Below are positions 8,426 to 17,479 of a stretch of 34,068 bases of DNA, one piece after another. How positions within the stretch are numbered: position 1 is the stretch's first letter; the number at the start of each line of letters is the position of its first letter. The translations under genes and the position numbers were made by a program. The stretch is from Chara braunii (Eukaryota; Streptophyta; Charophyceae; Charales; Characeae). The notes beneath the pieces were generated by a model, which was given only the letters and a program-made list of their open reading frames with translations, did not search any database and was not told where the DNA came from. Location: the NCBI GenBank assembly GCA_003427395.1, contig BFEA01000216.1, positions 1,472,667 through 1,506,734 on the forward strand. The letters are read 5' to 3'.

Positions 8426-10520
8426 ATGGAACTTAATCTCCCCAACCTGCATGCTGGGCAAGAATCCAAACGAGACCCAAAGGTGAAGCGGAATTACACA
8501 AGTGAAGAGAAAGCCTATATAAAGGAATTGCTGGACGCTTGCTTCCACGAGGGTCTGCTCCCATCAAGAGTCTGCATCGGAGAGACTGAACTAGGGGAAG
8601 ACTTCGCCCGGTTAGACCTCGATGAAGATTTCTCAGATGCGCAGACAGACTGGCTGAGAGAACACTCGGTTACGATCCAATATCACCATGGTGCCGGGAG
8701 TTTATCTAACGACGTTCAAAAACAGTTGGTGCGCATTTACGAAAACTCCTGGTATGACAGTGGTGATGCGAGTCTTGACACCAAACGTGGTCGATACCAA
8801 AACAAAGGGAAAAATCTGGCCACCTATGTGGCAAGTACCAAAGAAATCGCCGAATGGTTGCGTCAAAAACAGGAAGTAACAATCGAGTTGAAAGGCAAGT
8901 CATACGAAGTTACCTTTCACCCATGGATGGATCTGGAGGAGATGAATTTTTTTAAAAGCACAGGTAAGCCAAAGATTTTCTGGATTCGATGTACAAATGT
9001 CCCATTACAGTTAATGGCACCACTCCACATTGCGGTCGAAAGGAATTTCGGGCGAGTAGTGAAGGTACATCCATTCGAGAAATTTGATGAAGATTCAGAA
9101 CTGGGGACGGTGCGTTTTGATTTGGAACCCTTGTCAGAATTCAGGGTCAAGAAGAGACTGATAATTGGGATTCCTAGGAAAGGAGAGTACCATGTGGAGG
9201 TTATATCGGTTGCGACACCTTGGTGCGGAGTGTGCAAAATGCACTACCATGACGAATCGGACAGCTGCTGTCCAATGTCCAGTGGTTGAGTCGGACCCCT
9301 TTGAGGATCAAGCCACAAAGGAACCTCTTCCTACCCCTCCCTTCTCTGGTTTTGTCCCCTTGGGTCAAACCCCACCGTCTAGTGGATGGAACAGATTTCA
9401 AAAGAGAATACAAGGCAAGTCAGGTGGAACTAGCCCAACCTCCAGTGCTACGGGCAGTAAACCAGCGACTCGGAATGAATCAAAGAAGACAGGAAAGAAT
9501 CCTGTGGAACTGAAGGAAAAACATCCATCGCAGAAGTCAGCCAAATCCAACCCATCGCAGAACTCAGCCAAATCAAAGGGGAAAAGTCCGTCAGAAAGAT
9601 CAGTCAAATCTCAACAGTCCAAGGCCCCGTCGGCGCAGGGTTCAGAAAAGAGTGCATCCCGCCCTAAGTCATCGGAAAACTCAAATATGAAAGAAGATCG
9701 CATAAGTCCGGCCAATAAGATTAATCCAGATGCGGTGGATGCGGATGCCTTCAAAGCCCTGGAAGAGGTTCGAAAGGAGAGTCGAGCCAAACCTACAAAA
9801 GGTCCGAATTCATCTCCCCTCAAGAGATCCCGAATCTTCTCGGGTTTTGGGTCAACTGAGCAAAAGAACATGGAAAAGGAAGATTCGGACTCAAGCCGGG
9901 ACTCGAGAGATTCACTGAGAATCCGCAGGAAAGGCACAACGGCCAGATCCCTGTCCGCAACAGGGCCTATCAAAACCTTTACCAAACAACAGATGATGCT
10001 GTCGCGGTTATTAATTTCAATTATTTCTGTAGCAGGGGACAAACAGGTAGTTTTCCTAACACACACCAATGAGGCCGGCGAGGTTTCAATGCCTTGCACA
10101 ACACTGGACACGAATGATTGTCTGACGGAAACCTTCATCGTTCGAAAGGCCAGGTCTCTGATCCAAGATGGGTTGTCGATACGTATGATCCCCAACCTCA
10201 ATGTAGGGATTCACACGGTTGAGCTGGACAATGAGCCTTGTGCCCGACTGTACATCGCATGTATGGAAGGAAAGATCGAAGATGGGCAGATTCCCATGTT
10301 AGAACGGAATGGATTTACTTGGACTCCAATAGTCCACATGTCATCCCCCACCAACGAGAGCCTGAATCAGGTGAAGATCACAGATGATATTCATGCGAAT
10401 GTACTCGCAGATTGGCTGTTGGTTGCCTCACATAGGGAAGTTCGCTTGGGGTCCTCTTTTTTGAGCTACCTACGCATCCCATGGGTAACCACGAACACTA
10501 AGCAAGGGAAGTGCAGGTAA
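8426..10520 (+). pseudogene. LINE-C ORF1 (RNA-binding, zinc knuckle), one frameshift
   Basis: ORF1 of an L1-type LINE, starting at the ATG at 8426. The N-terminal domain (SEEKAYIKELLDACFHEG, LGEDFARLDLDEDF, KRGRYQNKGKNLA, VTFHPWMDLEEM, LGTVRFDLEPL) matches the LINE-D ORF1 in sequence and order. A zinc knuckle of form CX2CX4HX5C lies at about 9224-9271 (CGVCKMHYHDESDSC). Just after it, near 9275, the frame shifts; the protein continues in the next frame (PPFSGFVPLGQTPP) to the stop at 10518. The middle is Ser/Lys-rich with repeated SQKSAKS/SERSVKS-like units, followed by a predicted folded C-terminal part (IRMIPNLNVGIHTVELD). ORF2 begins 71 bases downstream. The single frameshift makes it nonfunctional as read; its role in RNA binding is known from the family. 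Confidence 0.8.
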
Positions 10521-10591
10521 GGACCCCAAGACCTCTACCTCTACTCCGCCCTCCAACCGGATCCAACAGTCCGCCGGTGCTTCAGGGGTGA

Positions 10592-12705
10592 ATGGCCCCA
10601 AAGCACAAAATTAACATTACTACGTGGAATGTGTGTGGACTGTGTGACACTGGTACAAGGCGGAAGGGAGACCAACTGAAGACATGGATGCACGGAAAAA
10701 AGATACATATTATGTGCATCCAAGAATCCAAATTAAACGAAGATCGTATTAATGAAGTAAGGAACTGTTGGACTGGGCCACAATACTGGTCGCCTGCTCA
10801 GGGAACAAGGGGCGGAGTTGAAATTTTGTTCCACAAAGATCTGAATATCTGTATAATAGATTGGATGGCGGACCTGTGGGGACGCTAGGTATGGGTACAG
10901 TTTGAAATTTTGGAGGAAATTTGGACTGTTACGTCAGTTTACGTTCCTGCCGTTTATAACGAAAGATTAATTTTTTTATCAGAACTGTCGGGCATGTCAC
11001 CTGACAGCCCAAATCTACTAATCGCAACGGATTGGAATACAGTGCTAGACCCGGGTTTAGACTCACCAGAGGTCGAACCTGTGCGAGCAGACGGACGCCT
11101 CCTACGTGCGCTTATGGAATCTTAGCAACTAACTGACGCTTATCGGACCTTTTATCCGGACTCAAAGGAATATACCAGGCATGGTTCCCAGTCACCTCGG
11201 GTACGAGGAAGATTTGATTTTTTTCTAGTCAGAGGCACAATATGGGACAAATGTATGAAAGTGGAACTAGGTACATCCTCGTTATCCGATCATTGTCCGA
11301 TAACAACGGAATTTGATGCTAAAAACCCCTCCAATGCTGCCAAGTCCCCATTTCGCTTCAATCTGGAGCACCTAAAGGATAACAAGTTGATAGAGTGGGC
11401 TAAGAACCATTGGGACAAATGGCAGAAAGCACGAGGCCTTTTCTCTAACGTCGAATCATGGTTCGACACAGGCATGAATATAATGAAAAACTACTTTGAG
11501 GTCTTTTCCCGGATTAAAGCAATCGAAGGGAACGCGATTGAACAGAAACGGGTTAGAAGAATCAGAGAAGCAGAACGCAACTTTGGGAAGCATCCGGTGT
11601 CTGACAAATACTGGACTGCAGCTCGGAAAAGAGCACTGACTGAATTAGACAGCCTAGAAATAGCCAGGCAAGAAAAGTGGAAGGACTGGCTCCACCAAAA
11701 AGGGATTATCTCCAATGATAGACTGAACAAGGAAACCTTCCGCAGGCTACTTCTGCAAAAAACTAAGCCGTTGATCACGGAACTGTCCCACCCCTTTGTA
11801 ACGTCGGCACCTACCAAATCAGACCCACAGGGTATGTGTGAGTATGCACAAATGTACTTTCAGGACATTTTGACTACGAGAAGACCCTTAGACTCCTTTT
11901 CAACGGACCTAAGAGAAAACTCTGTTTTTTGGGCTAGATCAAGTGTCTATCTGCCCATAGAGGGAAGACTAGACTTGGACAGACCCTTTACAGTAGAGGA
12001 AGTAAAACTGGCAGTTGGGAAATGTCCAGGCTCTGATGAGTTGCCAGTAGAAGCATACATCGCCTTAGCACTACGCCTTGCTCACTATCTCCCAGCCCTC
12101 ATAGGTTCAGATCAAGGGGCCTTTGTAAAACACAGATCGATAATGGACAACATTGCGGCTACTATCCAGGCCCTTGAAGTCATTGCACAAGAGGAGAGGG
12201 ATGTAGCGATTCTCCTCATTGATATGGAGAAAGCGTATGATAAGGTAGGATGGGCGTTTGTAGGAACAACCCTAACCCATATGGGTTTCGGTCCGAACTT
12301 CTGCAGGTGGGTAACAGTTATGTACTCTACTTCAACTGCAATGGTGTCAATTAATAACCAACTGTCTGAGGAGTTTAAACTCTCTCGATCATTGCGCCAG
12401 GGTTGTCCGCTAGCCCCTCTACTCTTCGTATTGCATCTACAGATACTGTTGGACAACATAAGGAAAAATAATTTGATTACAGGACTAAAATTGCATAATG
12501 ATTATCAATGGAAAGGAGGGGCACTTGCTGATGACTTAACAATAACATGCCTAAATGAAAAGAAATCCTTGCATGTTGTGCGGAAGGTACTAGATGATTA
12601 CACTATACTATCTGAGGCCTCTATAAATCTGAATAAGTCAGTATATTTTTTGCCCGCACACTTCCAACTTCAAGCAAACTGGGGAATGAGACGTATTGAG
12701 ACAGA
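10592..12705 (+). pseudogene. LINE-C ORF2, 5' part: endonuclease and RT
   Basis: ORF2 of the LINE, from ATG 10592. The APE-type endonuclease shows ITTWNVCGL, CIQESKLN, GTRGGVEILFHKDL, DWNTVLD and SSLSDHCPI. Two in-frame TAG stops interrupt it (10886-10888, where relatives have Trp, and 11123-11125). RT follows: KCPGSDELPVEAY, GAFVKHRSIMDNIAATIQAL, LLIDMEKAYDKV, RQGCPLAPLLF and LADD (Asp-Asp at 12530-12535). Compared with LINE-D, about 60 residues are missing between VEAYIAL and ALRLAHYLP (near 12066), in frame, removing the RT motif region NWRPISLLNASYK. At about 12705 the frame enters an insertion; ORF2 resumes at 14259. A frame of 531 codons (11255-12850) stays open despite the deletion. 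Confidence 0.88.
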
Positions 12706-12969
12706 CGCCCCACCAATAGATGGAGCCTCCCCGACGGCGCTAGTGGTGTCTGCTCGTATCAGCACCCCTAGCGTCAGTTCGGGTTGCTTTCTCAAAAAAA
12801 AAAAAAAAAAAAAAAAAAAAGCACCCACGGCTTTAGGGGTCAAAAAATAATAGAGGGGGTCGGATTCCAACTTTAGGGGGGTAAAATTAATTTCGGGGTG
12901 CGAAGAATAGCATGGGGGTTAGGACCCACCGCTAAAGGGGACAAGTGATCCTTGATGGTTTTGTAGAAG

Positions 12970-13032
12970 AACGTCGCTTTTGTCGCTTTTACGAACTCAA
13001 GGTCAATTTATAGAAGCGACAAAAGCGACGTT
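12970..13032. repeat. Perfect 19 bp inverted repeat (hairpin)
   Basis: AACGTCGCTTTTGTCGCTT at 12970-12988 is the exact reverse complement of 13014-13032, with a 25-base loop. It lies inside the LINE-C insertion, next to the direct repeat that starts at 13030. Confidence 0.9.
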
Positions 13033-13266
13033 TGTAGTCCTATATAATTTTTGGAGGGAGACACCGCAATTCCTAGAGGTTTAGCGAGGCGGAGGGAGAA
13101 ACACTNNNNNNNNNNNNNNNNNNNNNNNNNNNNNNNNNNNNNNNNNNNNNNNNNNNNNNNNNNNNNNNNNNNNNNNNNNNNNNNNNNNNNGTTTGTAGTC
13201 CTATATAATTTTTGGAGCGAGACACCGCAATTCTTAGAGGTTTAGCGAGGCGGAGGGAGAAACACT
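13030..13266. repeat. 76 bp direct repeat flanking an assembly gap
   Basis: The 76 bases at 13030-13105 recur at 13191-13266 with two mismatches (GGAGGGAG/GGAGCGAG and CCTAG/CTTAG). Between them are 85 N bases (13106-13190). The gap therefore lies inside a tandem repeat that was not resolved, and its true length is unknown. Confidence 0.9.
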
Positions 13267-13274
13267 GCTTCAAG

Positions 13275-13345
13275 TCGATTTGTAGTCCTACATAATGAGA
13301 TGTTGCTGTGCAGAACTGACATCGATTTATAGGACTATAAATCGA
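13275..13345. repeat. Nested inverted repeat around TCGATTTATAG
   Basis: CGATTTATAG (13323-13332) and CTATAAATCG (13335-13344) form a perfect 10 bp stem with a 2-base loop. An upstream TCGATTTGTAGTCCTA (about 13275) is complementary to TAGGACTATAAATCGA with one mismatch, giving an alternative larger hairpin. Confidence 0.8.
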
Positions 13346-13454
13346 CGTAGCTTTAAGTCAGCACGGACCGCTACAGGAGCCCAATTTTATTTCGTGGTCA
13401 GGGTGTCGAAGGCATTGGATAATGATTTAAATGTAATACTTCGTGTTGGCAGCA

Positions 13455-13715
13455 GTGGAGATAAAGAGGAGGAAGACGCTGAGGAGGAGGAAGAGGATCA
13501 AGAGAAGAGGGATGGAGATGAGATGGGTGAGGGAGAGGAATAAGGAGAGAAAGTGGAAGAGGAGGGAGAGGGGGATAAAGAGGAGGACAGAGAGAAGGAC
13601 AGAGAGGAGGATACAGAGGACAGAGAGGAGAACAGAGAGGAAGGAAAAGAAAAGGAGCGAAAACAAAAGGAAGAAGAAGATGTGAAGCAGGAGGTTGGGA
13701 GAGGTTGTAGAAAAA
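13455..13715 (+). repeat. Long polypurine (GA-rich) tract
   Basis: About 260 bases are almost entirely A and G on the plus strand, with AGAGAGGA/GGAGGA and ACAGAGAGGA-type words. All six frames are low-complexity (Glu/Arg/Lys or Ser/Leu/Pro rich), so the open frames here are composition artefacts rather than genes. The mirror-like purine run has potential to form triplex DNA. Confidence 0.8.
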
Positions 13716-13744
13716 CCACCTCCTTATCCTCCTGCTCCTCTGGT

Positions 13745-14258
13745 AAGACCCGCCGCTGTAGGGGTTCAAAATTAAAAAGGGGTTTAGGACCCGCCGCTGT
13801 AGGGGTCCAAAATTATAAAGGGGGTCGGATTCTCACTTAAGGGGGGTCAAATTAATTTCGGGGTGCCAAGAATGCCCTGGCGGTTAGGACCCACCGCTAA
13901 AGGGGTCCAAAAATTATAAAGGGGGTCGAATTCTCACTTTGGGGGGGTGAAAGTAATTTCGAGGTTCCTAAAATGCCCTGGCGTTTAGGACCCACCGCTA
14001 AAGGGCTCCAAAAATTAAAAGGGGGTCGGACACACCGCTGAAGGGGTCCAAAAATTATAATTTCGGGGTTCCAAGAATGATGTGGGGGTTAGGACCCACC
14101 GCTGAAGGGGTCCAAAATTATAACGGGGGTCGGATTCTCACTTTCGAGGGTTTAAATTAATTTCGGGGTTCCTAGAGTAAGAACCCGACCCCCCTTAAGT
14201 GAGAATCCGACCCCCTTTATAATTTCTGGACGCCTTTAGCGTTGGGTCCTAACTGCCA
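13745..14258. repeat. G-rich ~100 bp tandem units, last one inverted
   Basis: Units of the type TTAGGACCCACCGCTAAAGGGG, then TATAAAGGGGGTCGGATTCTC, a G5-G7 run, and TTAATTTCGGGGTTCC follow one another with a period near 100-105 bp and internal deletions. A single diverged unit is also at about 12842-12950. The last unit (about 14178-14258) is in inverted orientation (AGTGAGAATCCGACCCCC). Several G runs per unit could form G-quadruplexes. Confidence 0.8.
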
Positions 14259-16158
14259 GGGCATTATTGGAAGAGAAGGTATGCCAGAGAATTATGAAAT
14301 GGGACTGCACTCGACACCTCTCCTTGCTGGGTCGGGCTACTGCTATTTCGGCATCAGCTCTCTCACCGCTATGGTACCCTCTGCAACTGCATGTACTTGG
14401 GAATCAAGCCTACAAGAAGATAAGAAGGGCAGCCTCCAGGTTTCTGTGGAAACCAGAAGCAGAAGAAGAAGAAGGGTTCCTTTCCAAAGTAGCCTGGGAG
14501 AGCATCACTTTTCCCAGAGAATCGGGAGGATTTGGTATTCCGGATCCTAAACGTCAAAATATCGCATTGCTAGCCAAATGGCCCATTAAAGCGATACTAG
14601 CAGAAAGCAAACATGCTTGGATATGGTTAGCAGAATACATTCTCTCTGAAGAATGGAGCCTGAGGAACCCATCAGATGTATGGAGTTGTATATTCATACA
14701 GTCCTACTGTTGTAAAAGGCCAAAATCCCGCTTTTGGAAAGGAACCTTGTATGCATGGTCTAAGGTTCTACCTGATCACCGAGCCTATCCCAATTCGTGG
14801 GAGGAAGTCTTAATGCAACCAATCTTCGAAACCCCCCTGTTGTGTGGTCTAGATGGGACTCCACTTTCAGCCTGTGACGTCCCTGGGAACTTTGGGAAAG
14901 CCTGGATAGAAAGAGGAGTGATTAGAATGGGAGACCTGTGGGACAAGGAACTAGGTGATTAGCGTATTGAAACCTCAATGAGAACCCAACTCCAGTGTCT
15001 GAGATTAGTGGAGGAGCATTTGGCATACATTCAAAATTCAGTACCCTCGGATTGGATACATACAGTAAGTACTCGTTGTACTACTGATACTTGGTTGAAA
15101 GTCCCAGTGAACAACGACTCACCTACTTACTGGAAAGTTGTTGACCAGCTCGGGGATAATGGGTTCAAGGTAGAAGTTTGGACAGCCTCTGCCAAAACTC
15201 CTTACACTAGGCTCTTATGTTTTGAGGAAGAATTACAGGTGGAATCTATAAAAGACTTTAGTCAGGTCATAGTAGAGGAGACCAGCCAGCAGGTTAGGCC
15301 AACCGATTCTGCAGCCAGGGTGCCTAGACCACAAGCCAAGTTACTGGCAGGTGGCAGAACAGTAGCACAGATAATGGTACACCCAGGCCTCATAGGGTGG
15401 CTAGATCCCAAGACCCGAAAATCTATTATAGCCTGAAAGAGTACTCAGCAAAAAGAGGAGTGGAGATACTCCAACAGAAGGTTAAGCCGAAACCTGTGGA
15501 TACTGTGGTGAAAATACGAGAAGAACAACAACTGGCAACAATAGAAAAGAAGGACCTACTCATCCATTGGCGTCAACTAAAGGGTCTACCGTCTCAGAAA
15601 CAAGCCAGTATTTTACTGTTACAATCCTTACTGGTCACAGCATCAGCGGTTTGGTTGAGTTCTAGAGGAATGGACATTACCACCACATGTACGCGTTGCA
15701 ATTGGGCATGGGAGTCTACAAATCACCTCTGGTACTCGTGCCCACTTTCGCTCAGGGTATGGAAATGGTGGGAAAAATATTGGAAAGAGATTACTAAGGA
15801 CATATTTCCGTGGGATGAGAGGTGGATCATGTCCGGCATACTCCCAACTAATATTAATGCTAATATAGGTTGGGGGTATGTGGCACAAGTTATCAGAGGT
15901 ATTATTTTCGGAGTACTGTGGAAGGACCGCAATGACCAGGTGTTTCGTGAACGCCATCTGTCTCAGAAGGACATCACTGACAAGGTGAAGAGTGAGATTA
16001 GGCATACAATTATCGCAGACTGGCGACGAAGGGTGAAGAGTAGGCGCAGTTTCAAACCAGTTAGTTGGTTCTCCAGGACATGGGGGACAAATGCACGCCT
16101 GGTCGTCTTTAGACCGGATGGTATTATCAGTTTCCCACCATGGCTTTTGAAAGACTGA
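14259..16158 (+). pseudogene. LINE-C ORF2, 3' part: connection and zinc motif
   Basis: This continues LINE-C ORF2 after the insertion. It reads LLEEKVCQRIMKWDCTRHLSL, SALSPLWYPLQLHVLG, SRFLWKPEAEEEEGFLSKV, GGFGIPDP and LAEYILSEEWSLR. An in-frame TAG (14960-14962, Trp in LINE-D) interrupts it. The frame continues from 14963 (MRTQLQCLRLVEEHLAYIQN) to 15436, where a frameshift near 15420 passes to the frame ending at 16158. The C-terminal zinc motif CTRCNWAWESTNHLWYSC is at about 15688-15741 (zf-RVT type), followed by the conserved VLWKDRNDQVFRE block. The normal ORF2 C-terminus WLLKD precedes the 3' UTR. Confidence 0.87.
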
Positions 16159-16710
16159 AGTAGGAAAATTGAAATTTTGACAAGCCTTAACTCCTATCCT
16201 GTTCTGGGTTATACCAGGTGTGTTGCCTCTACTTAGGGGAGTCTTGCTGATACTAGGAATCATAGCAGTAATTGCCTTTCTTCCATCTGTTTCTCTTCCT
16301 CCCCGCCTCTCTTCTTTGAGAAGTAGATTAGATTACATTAGTGATAGGGCTGCTTGTTGTTTTGTTATAGGTAGTACTTTCGGGTAGTAGCCATATGCGT
16401 GGTTTCCTTAGATAAATCAAAGGCTATAGCGTAATGGCTAGGCAGCTCTCAGAAGAGTAGAGGCACCTATTGAGGGACAAGGTTTTCATCTGGTCTCCTG
16501 TGTGAGATCGCAGCCAGAAGGCTGTAAGCGAAACCGGCTGTTGCTGCCGGGATAACTCTGGGTTGAATTGTGAGGCCCCCGGCCTCATCCTGTGGCCTTT
16601 TTGATAATGCAATGTTAACTTTTAAAAAAAGAAAAAAAAAAAAGAAAAAAAGGAAAAAAAAAAGCAGGAAAAAAAAAAAGCAGGAAAAAGAAAAAAACAA
16701 AGCAAAGGAA
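16159..16710 (+). other. LINE-C 3' UTR and A-rich tail
   Basis: This follows the ORF2 stop. The block GGGTTGAATTGTGAGG(C/T)CCCCGGCCTCA (about 16560-16587) also occurs at the LINE-D 3' end (minus strand, about 17163-17137), so both copies share the tail recognised during reverse transcription. It ends in an impure A-rich tract (about 16621-16700; A runs broken by G and GCAGG). No coding sequence was seen. Confidence 0.75.
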
Positions 16711-16775
16711 GGACGCCCGGGAAGGTTTGTACTCACTGTAGTTGTTGGAATAACAAATCCATCCACGAATCAGGC

Positions 16776-17092
16776 ATCCCACCATACTTACCGTAAGTAA
16801 AAGTCCGAAAGAAACGTAAAATCCTGGTCCGCATGTTTCACATTCGGTAAGTAAAATCGTACTCCACCGTCCCGACAGTGAAGGAGATCTTACATGAGTG
16901 GCAGCGGCCTTTGTTGGGCGGTCTGCAAAGTTGGTCTGTTTTTCCGAATTCCAACGGACGTTTGTGGGCCGGAACTGTGTCCCACCAGCTAGCCTCTTCG
17001 AGACCACAGACGAACCAGGCCCGGCAACGGACAGGAAGGAAAAAAAAAAAAAAGGAAAAAAACACAACAGCTTTTTCGGAACAGGGTACGGG
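16776..17092. mobile_element. Left part of small TIR element (MITE-like)
   Basis: The sequence starts ATCCCACCATACTTAC, then C, then GTAAGTAAAA. The reverse complement of 24457-24484 is nearly identical, the centre base differing (C/G). Removing LINE-D (17105-24314) joins this part to 24328-24484, giving an element of about 470 bp with ~27 bp terminal inverted repeats and no coding capacity. A further TTCGGTAAGTAAAAT word is at about 16844-16858, and an A-rich run at 17039-17066. Flanks show AT on both sides, so a 2 bp target duplication is possible but not certain. Confidence 0.65.
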
Positions 17093-17104
17093 CCCGTTGC
17101 TTTT
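17092..17104. repeat. LINE-D target-site duplication, copy 1
   Basis: GCCCGTTGCTTTT (13 bp; the final T bases merge with the poly(A) complement) lies at the LINE-D 3' end. The same 13 bp is at 24315-24327, at its 5' end. This is the size expected for LINE target-primed insertion. Confidence 0.85.
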
Positions 17105-17117
17105 TTTTTTGTGAGCT

Positions 17118-17123
17118 TTTATT
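17118..17123 (-). other. LINE-D polyadenylation signal AATAAA
   Basis: AATAAA on the minus strand (TTTATT on plus) lies 8-13 bases before the poly(A) tail of LINE-D, the usual spacing for a polyadenylation signal. Confidence 0.55.
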
Positions 17124-17479
17124 AACAAACAAGCAAGTTGAGGCCGGGGACCTCACAATTCAACCCGGATATACTGGGGCCATTACCCAGCTTCGGCTCA
17201 GTACTGGAAACCGGGTCCAGCGTCCCCAAACTTGTCCTAACCCTCTGAAAATTCTCAAAAAAAGTCGATCTCTGAAGCTCATGAAAATAAAGAGAGGAGT
17301 TCAGAAGCCTCTAGGCTAGCTTCTAAGCTCTCAAACACATGTACCTGCCACACTTCAAAATGCCAACCAACCCCCAGACTCAACACCTCATACTTCCAGC
17401 AGGTAAATGTGAAAACCATACTTGAGGGAGAAAAAGAAACATCCTCATTACGACAACAAAGGTCGACCAAACTCACTAC
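17124..17479 (-). other. LINE-D 3' UTR
   Basis: Non-coding between the ORF2 stop (17480) and the poly(A). It shares GGGTTGAATTGTGAGG(T/C)CCCCGGCCTCA with the LINE-C 3' UTR. The remainder is less similar to LINE-C. Confidence 0.7.

Larger units (their letters stand above)
12706..14258. mobile_element. Repeat-rich insertion inside LINE-C ORF2
   Basis: LINE coding sequence stops after RRIETDAP and resumes at LLEEKVCQRI, about 1.55 kb later. By comparison with LINE-D, roughly 25-30 residues around RFLGVQVS are missing, so the insertion replaced some LINE sequence or the junction decayed. The inserted DNA has an imperfect terminal hairpin (12735-12778), a 26-28 bp A tract, G-rich ~100 bp units at both ends, hairpins, a direct repeat flanking an 85-base N gap, and a polypurine tract. 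No transposase is visible. It could be a non-autonomous element or a satellite block; no clear target duplication was found. Confidence 0.55.

Noticed and set aside
13398-13840. Several overlapping ORFs of 70-120 codons on both strands
   Set aside because: They are products of the polypurine tract, with Glu/Lys/Arg or Ser/Leu/Pro runs in every frame and no conserved motif.
16618-17110. A single element between the two A-rich tracts
   Set aside because: The two tracts are explained by the LINE-C tail (16621-16700) and the LINE-D tail (17101-17110), in opposite orientation; what lies between is the left part of the inverted-repeat element.
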